A DNA stretch of 9,167 bases from Gemmatimonadota bacterium (GTDB lineage Bacteria; Gemmatimonadota; Gemmatimonadetes; Gemmatimonadales; Gemmatimonadaceae). Below are positions 7,389 to 9,167 of the stretch, piece by piece. The position numbers were made by a program, and so were the translations under genes. The stretch is from contig JAHFCS010000058.1 in NCBI GenBank assembly GCA_023249395.1, forward strand, positions 1 through 9,167, in the 5' to 3' direction. Every line of letters begins with the position of its first letter. Position 1 is the first letter of the stretch. Under the pieces are notes generated by a model. The model was given only the letters and a program-made list of their open reading frames with translations. It was not told the origin of the DNA and made no database searches.

Positions 7389-7435
7389 CCAGGATACCTG
7401 GTACCTGGTACCTGGTACCTGGTACCGGATACCGG
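7388..7435. repeat. 7-bp tandem repeat array, consensus TACCTGG
   Basis: Four perfect TACCTGG units (7395-7401, 7402-7408, 7409-7415, 7416-7422) are followed by TACCGGA and TACCGG and preceded by a degenerate ACCAGGA unit that overlaps the final base of the DUF5916 stop codon. The period is exactly 7. The unit differs from the array upstream of the gene at one base (T versus G). The array fills the whole convergent gap between two stop codons. Confidence 0.92.
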
Positions 7436-7440
7436 TTTTT
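7424..7440 (+). terminator. Probable intrinsic terminator formed by the end of the heptad array
   Basis: ACCGG (7424-7428) and CCGGT (7432-7436) form a 5-bp stem with an ATA loop, and the T-tract TTTTT covers 7436-7440. Other units of the array can pair with each other through CCAGG/CCTGG and GGTACC, so larger folds compete. The orientation fits termination of the plus-strand DUF5916 gene. The stem is short. Confidence 0.5.
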
Positions 7441-7441
7441 G

Positions 7442-7957
7442 TTACTGCCTGCGAGCGACTGTGGTTGCCGCCGCGCTCTTGAGCATCGCGTCAATCTCGT
7501 TCGCGGCAACGCGTTTGGGTACGCGCCATCGTCCGTTCTCAATCGTATCGTAAGGAACGTCGACTGAAGCTACTCCACCGCGCGAATCAATCGTGACGAC
7601 GGCCGTCGCGGCAAACGAGCCCGACAGGCTGCTGGTGATGACGAGCACCCAGGTCCCCTGCGCGGGCTTCTGCCAGCGTACAGCGTAAACTCCCGGCTGA
7701 GTGAGGCGTCGAATGTCGAGCGGCATGCTCTGTCGCTGGCCGTTGACGATTCCTTCGGCGGTTCCCGAGAGCTCATACGACATCAGTTCGCCGTGATGGT
7801 ACGTGCGAACCGTGAGGAGAGCGCCGCGCGTGCCCGGATCGTGCGGGTTGGCGGGGTACTCGATGGCGATCCAGGGAGGGCCGGCCGTTGCGACCGTCGA
7901 GACTGTGGCGGTGAGTGCAGCGAGGAGAGCAAGCCTGCGAAGTGGTGAGCGCATCAT
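7442..7957 (-). CDS. Small secreted protein of unknown function
   Basis: I do not recognise this 171-residue protein. It begins MMRSPLRRLALLAALTA, a clear signal peptide cleaved near TATAG or VATA. The mature part begins GPPWIAIEYPANPHDPGTRG and is rich in alternating beta-strand patterns: ALLTVRTYHHGELMSYELSG, then GVYAVRWQKPAQGTWVLVIT. That pattern loosely recalls small Ig-like periplasmic domains such as the YtkA/FixH type, but no motif confirms it. The C-terminus is a short amphipathic helix (AANEIDAMLKSAA) ending in basic residues. It has no cysteines. The start is well supported: GGAG at 7967-7964 sits 6 bases before the first ATG at 7957, and a second ATG follows at once. It lies downstream of the DUF4097 gene in the same direction, 179 bases on, so cotranscription is possible but unproven. 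Confidence 0.8.
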   Translation of the reverse strand: MMRSPLRRLALLAALTATVSTVATAGPPWIAIEYPANPHDPGTRGALLTVRTYHHGELMSYELSGTAEGIVNGQRQSMPLDIRRLTQPGVYAVRWQKPAQGTWVLVITSSLSGSFAATAVVTIDSRGGVASVDVPYDTIENGRWRVPKRVAANEIDAMLKSAAATTVARRQ

Positions 7958-7984
7958 GAGCGGCTCCAGTCAGAGGGTTTTTTC

Positions 7985-8001
7985 GGCGCGTGTCTCGCGC
8001 C
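7985..8001 (-). other. GC-rich hairpin in the leader of the small secreted protein gene
   Basis: GGCGCG and CGCGCC pair perfectly around a 5-base loop. On the minus strand it is followed by GAAAAAA, not T, so it is not a terminator in the direction of the gene. It ends about 17 bases before the GGAG ribosome site and could affect translation or mRNA stability. Confidence 0.3.
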
Positions 8002-8103
8002 TTGCTCTGGTAGGATGCCGCTCACGCTAGTGGAGTTGAGAGAATGAGGAAAAACTGGTAAAAGACGCTGCGCGCCCCCAGCCCACCCGCGTCCGGCCGT
8101 CAG

Positions 8104-8128
8104 CAACACACCAGACGATGGCGTGTTG
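8104..8128 (-). terminator. Hairpin just past the DUF4097 stop, without T-tract
   Basis: CAACAC-a-CCA and TGG-c-GTGTTG pair around a GACGA loop: nine pairs with one internal mismatch, 8 bases beyond the stop codon at 8137. On the minus strand no T-run follows, so at best it is a weak or factor-assisted terminator or an RNA end-protecting hairpin. The rest of the gap (7958-8103) shows no ORF and no clear promoter. Confidence 0.35.
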
Positions 8129-8136
8129 TTCGATCG

Positions 8137-9021
8137 TTACTTCGCGCTTCTCAGAGTCACCGGGCCCTTGAACGACCTGATAGTCACCCTTGCGCCACCG
8201 GATGCATTCGTCATCACCAGCTCGGCGCCTCTGCCGTAACGACCCTTCGCCGGCCGACTGTAGTTGAGCTCGTTGGTGATGGATCCAGCGATCGATGCGA
8301 TGTCGAAGTCAGCCCCTGTGTTCCGCGGAATCGTGAAATCCAGCGTACCGCTGTGAGTGTCGATATCCAGCGCGCCTCCCCGCTGGATGTCGGCGCTGAA
8401 GCGGATCGGTCCGGTGACGCTCTCGATCTTCGCTCGCTCGAGCTTGCCCGCGTTCACAGCGATTGCGCCGCTCACGGTCGAGAGCGCGATGTCATCGCTC
8501 GTCCCTTTGAGCGTCACGTCTCCGCTCGCGCTCTTTGCACGCAGCCATCCCGGATCACCGATGACGTTAATGTCCCCGTCGATTGCCTCCGCATTGAGCT
8601 CCGACGGATTTCCTGAGACTGTTATCGCGCCACTCACTACATATAGATCCAGCTGGCCGGTCACGCCGGAGACATCAATCGAGGCGGTCGCGGTCTTGAC
8701 CCACACCTTCGCACGCGACGGGACCATCACCTCGAGAGCACTCGGCTGCGGATTCCGATCGTTGAGCGGCTCGACGAACATCTTCATTCCCTGCGCCCCG
8801 CCGCCCATGTAGAGCTTGTCACCTTTTGGGAGTGAGCCACGGAGTGCGACCGAATCCCGGTCCCATCCGATGACGCGCACGTTGCCGACGAGGTTGGAGA
8901 TCCTCACCGACCCGTCGGCGCTCAGCCGTAGCCCTCGCTCGACCTTTATCTGTGCTTCGGCCCGACCGACGACCGCCATGAGCGCGATCGCGAGCGGAAA
9001 CAGTCGATTGTTCACGCTCAC
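8137..9021 (-). CDS. DUF4097-type repeat protein, exported
   Basis: 294-residue protein with a signal peptide cleaved at AEA|Q near residue 23. The mature part is built from strand-turn units of roughly 18-22 residues with recurring SG/TG turns: DVSGVTGQLDL, VVSGAITVSG, SASGDVTLKG, TVSGAIAVNAG, SVTGPIRFSA, THSGTLDFTI, ending ARVTIRSFKGPVTLRSA. This is the DUF4097 / putative-adhesin pattern, which folds as a beta-solenoid; the biochemical role is unknown. No membrane anchor or cysteine is present, so it is probably periplasmic or surface-associated. The GTG at 9021 overlaps the upstream stop in a GTGA arrangement, indicating translational coupling. A second GTG at 9015 has GAGG 6 bases before it and may be the real start, costing two residues. 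Coupling to a probable anti-sigma gene suggests control by the same sigma factor. Confidence 0.88.
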   Translation of the reverse strand: MSVNNRLFPLAIALMAVVGRAEAQIKVERGLRLSADGSVRISNLVGNVRVIGWDRDSVALRGSLPKGDKLYMGGGAQGMKMFVEPLNDRNPQPSALEVMVPSRAKVWVKTATASIDVSGVTGQLDLYVVSGAITVSGNPSELNAEAIDGDINVIGDPGWLRAKSASGDVTLKGTSDDIALSTVSGAIAVNAGKLERAKIESVTGPIRFSADIQRGGALDIDTHSGTLDFTIPRNTGADFDIASIAGSITNELNYSRPAKGRYGRGAELVMTNASGGARVTIRSFKGPVTLRSAK

Positions 9022-9167
9022 CCTCGTCCCATCTCGGTCGTGCGCTTGAGCAGATCCACCTTCTGCTCATACGAATTCGCAAGCATCTCGATGAGCGTCC
9101 TGTTCGCCGGATCCGCAGCGAGAGCGTTGCGGGCCTCGAGGATAGCGGCGTCGATGATCCGGAGACT
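9018..9167 (-). CDS. C-terminal end of a probable anti-sigma factor, cut by window edge
   Basis: Forty-nine codons are open to the right edge and end at TGA 9020-9018. The visible peptide begins SLRIIDAAILEARNALAADP, continues ANRTLIEMLANSYEQKVDLL and ends KRTTEMGRG. This helical pattern (IDxAIxEAxxALxxDPxN, then QKxDLL) is common at the C-terminus of zinc-finger (zf-HC2) anti-sigma factors of ECF sigma factors. The zinc-binding part and any membrane helix would lie outside the window, so the assignment rests on the tail alone. The reading frame has the same GC-rich codon usage as its neighbours, and its stop overlaps the DUF4097 start by 4 bases. Confidence 0.6.
   Translation of the reverse strand, partial: SLRIIDAAILEARNALAADPANRTLIEMLANSYEQKVDLLKRTTEMGRG

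Noticed and set aside
7979..8001. T-run plus GC hairpin as an intrinsic terminator
   Set aside because: On the plus strand the T-run comes before the hairpin, and on the minus strand an A-run follows it; neither orientation fits.

Overview
The window reads as chromosomal DNA of a high-GC Gram-negative bacterium. Gemmatimonadota, or a related soil lineage, is the best guess. The reasons are a DUF5916 outer-membrane protein, a CarboxypepD-type envelope protein, a DUF4097 protein coupled to the tail of a probable anti-sigma factor, and signal peptides that mostly end in Ala|Gln. This is inference from protein families, not a database match. I see no rRNA, tRNA, transposase, integrase or CRISPR array.

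Bases 1-3330 (minus strand) hold an efflux operon: a TetR/AcrR-type repressor, a TolC-family outer-membrane factor, and a lipoprotein RND periplasmic adaptor that runs off the left edge. The genes are 3-8 bases apart. The inner-membrane RND pump gene is presumably just beyond the edge. Two dyads upstream of the repressor (3274-3295 and 3301-3321) are candidate operators.

Bases 3335-7440 hold a divergent pair. On the minus strand is a secreted protein with a carboxypeptidase-regulatory-like beta-sandwich and an uncharacterised C-terminal half. On the plus strand is an 860-residue protein with a signal peptide, a CBM9-like domain and a DUF5916 beta-barrel. The plus-strand gene has 7-bp tandem repeats on both sides (consensus TACC[T/G]GG). 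The upstream array sits where a promoter spacer could be, and the downstream one ends in a hairpin plus T-tract resembling a terminator.

Bases 7442-9167 (minus strand) hold the C-terminal end of a probable zinc-finger anti-sigma factor, a DUF4097 protein overlapping it by 4 bp, and, after a 179-bp gap, a small secreted protein I do not recognise. This looks like the end of an ECF sigma/anti-sigma operon with an envelope target.

Nearly every product is exported or regulates exported products, so the window is an envelope and efflux neighbourhood. I found no convincing new defence or mobile system. The most unusual signal is the pair of heptanucleotide arrays around the DUF5916 gene.
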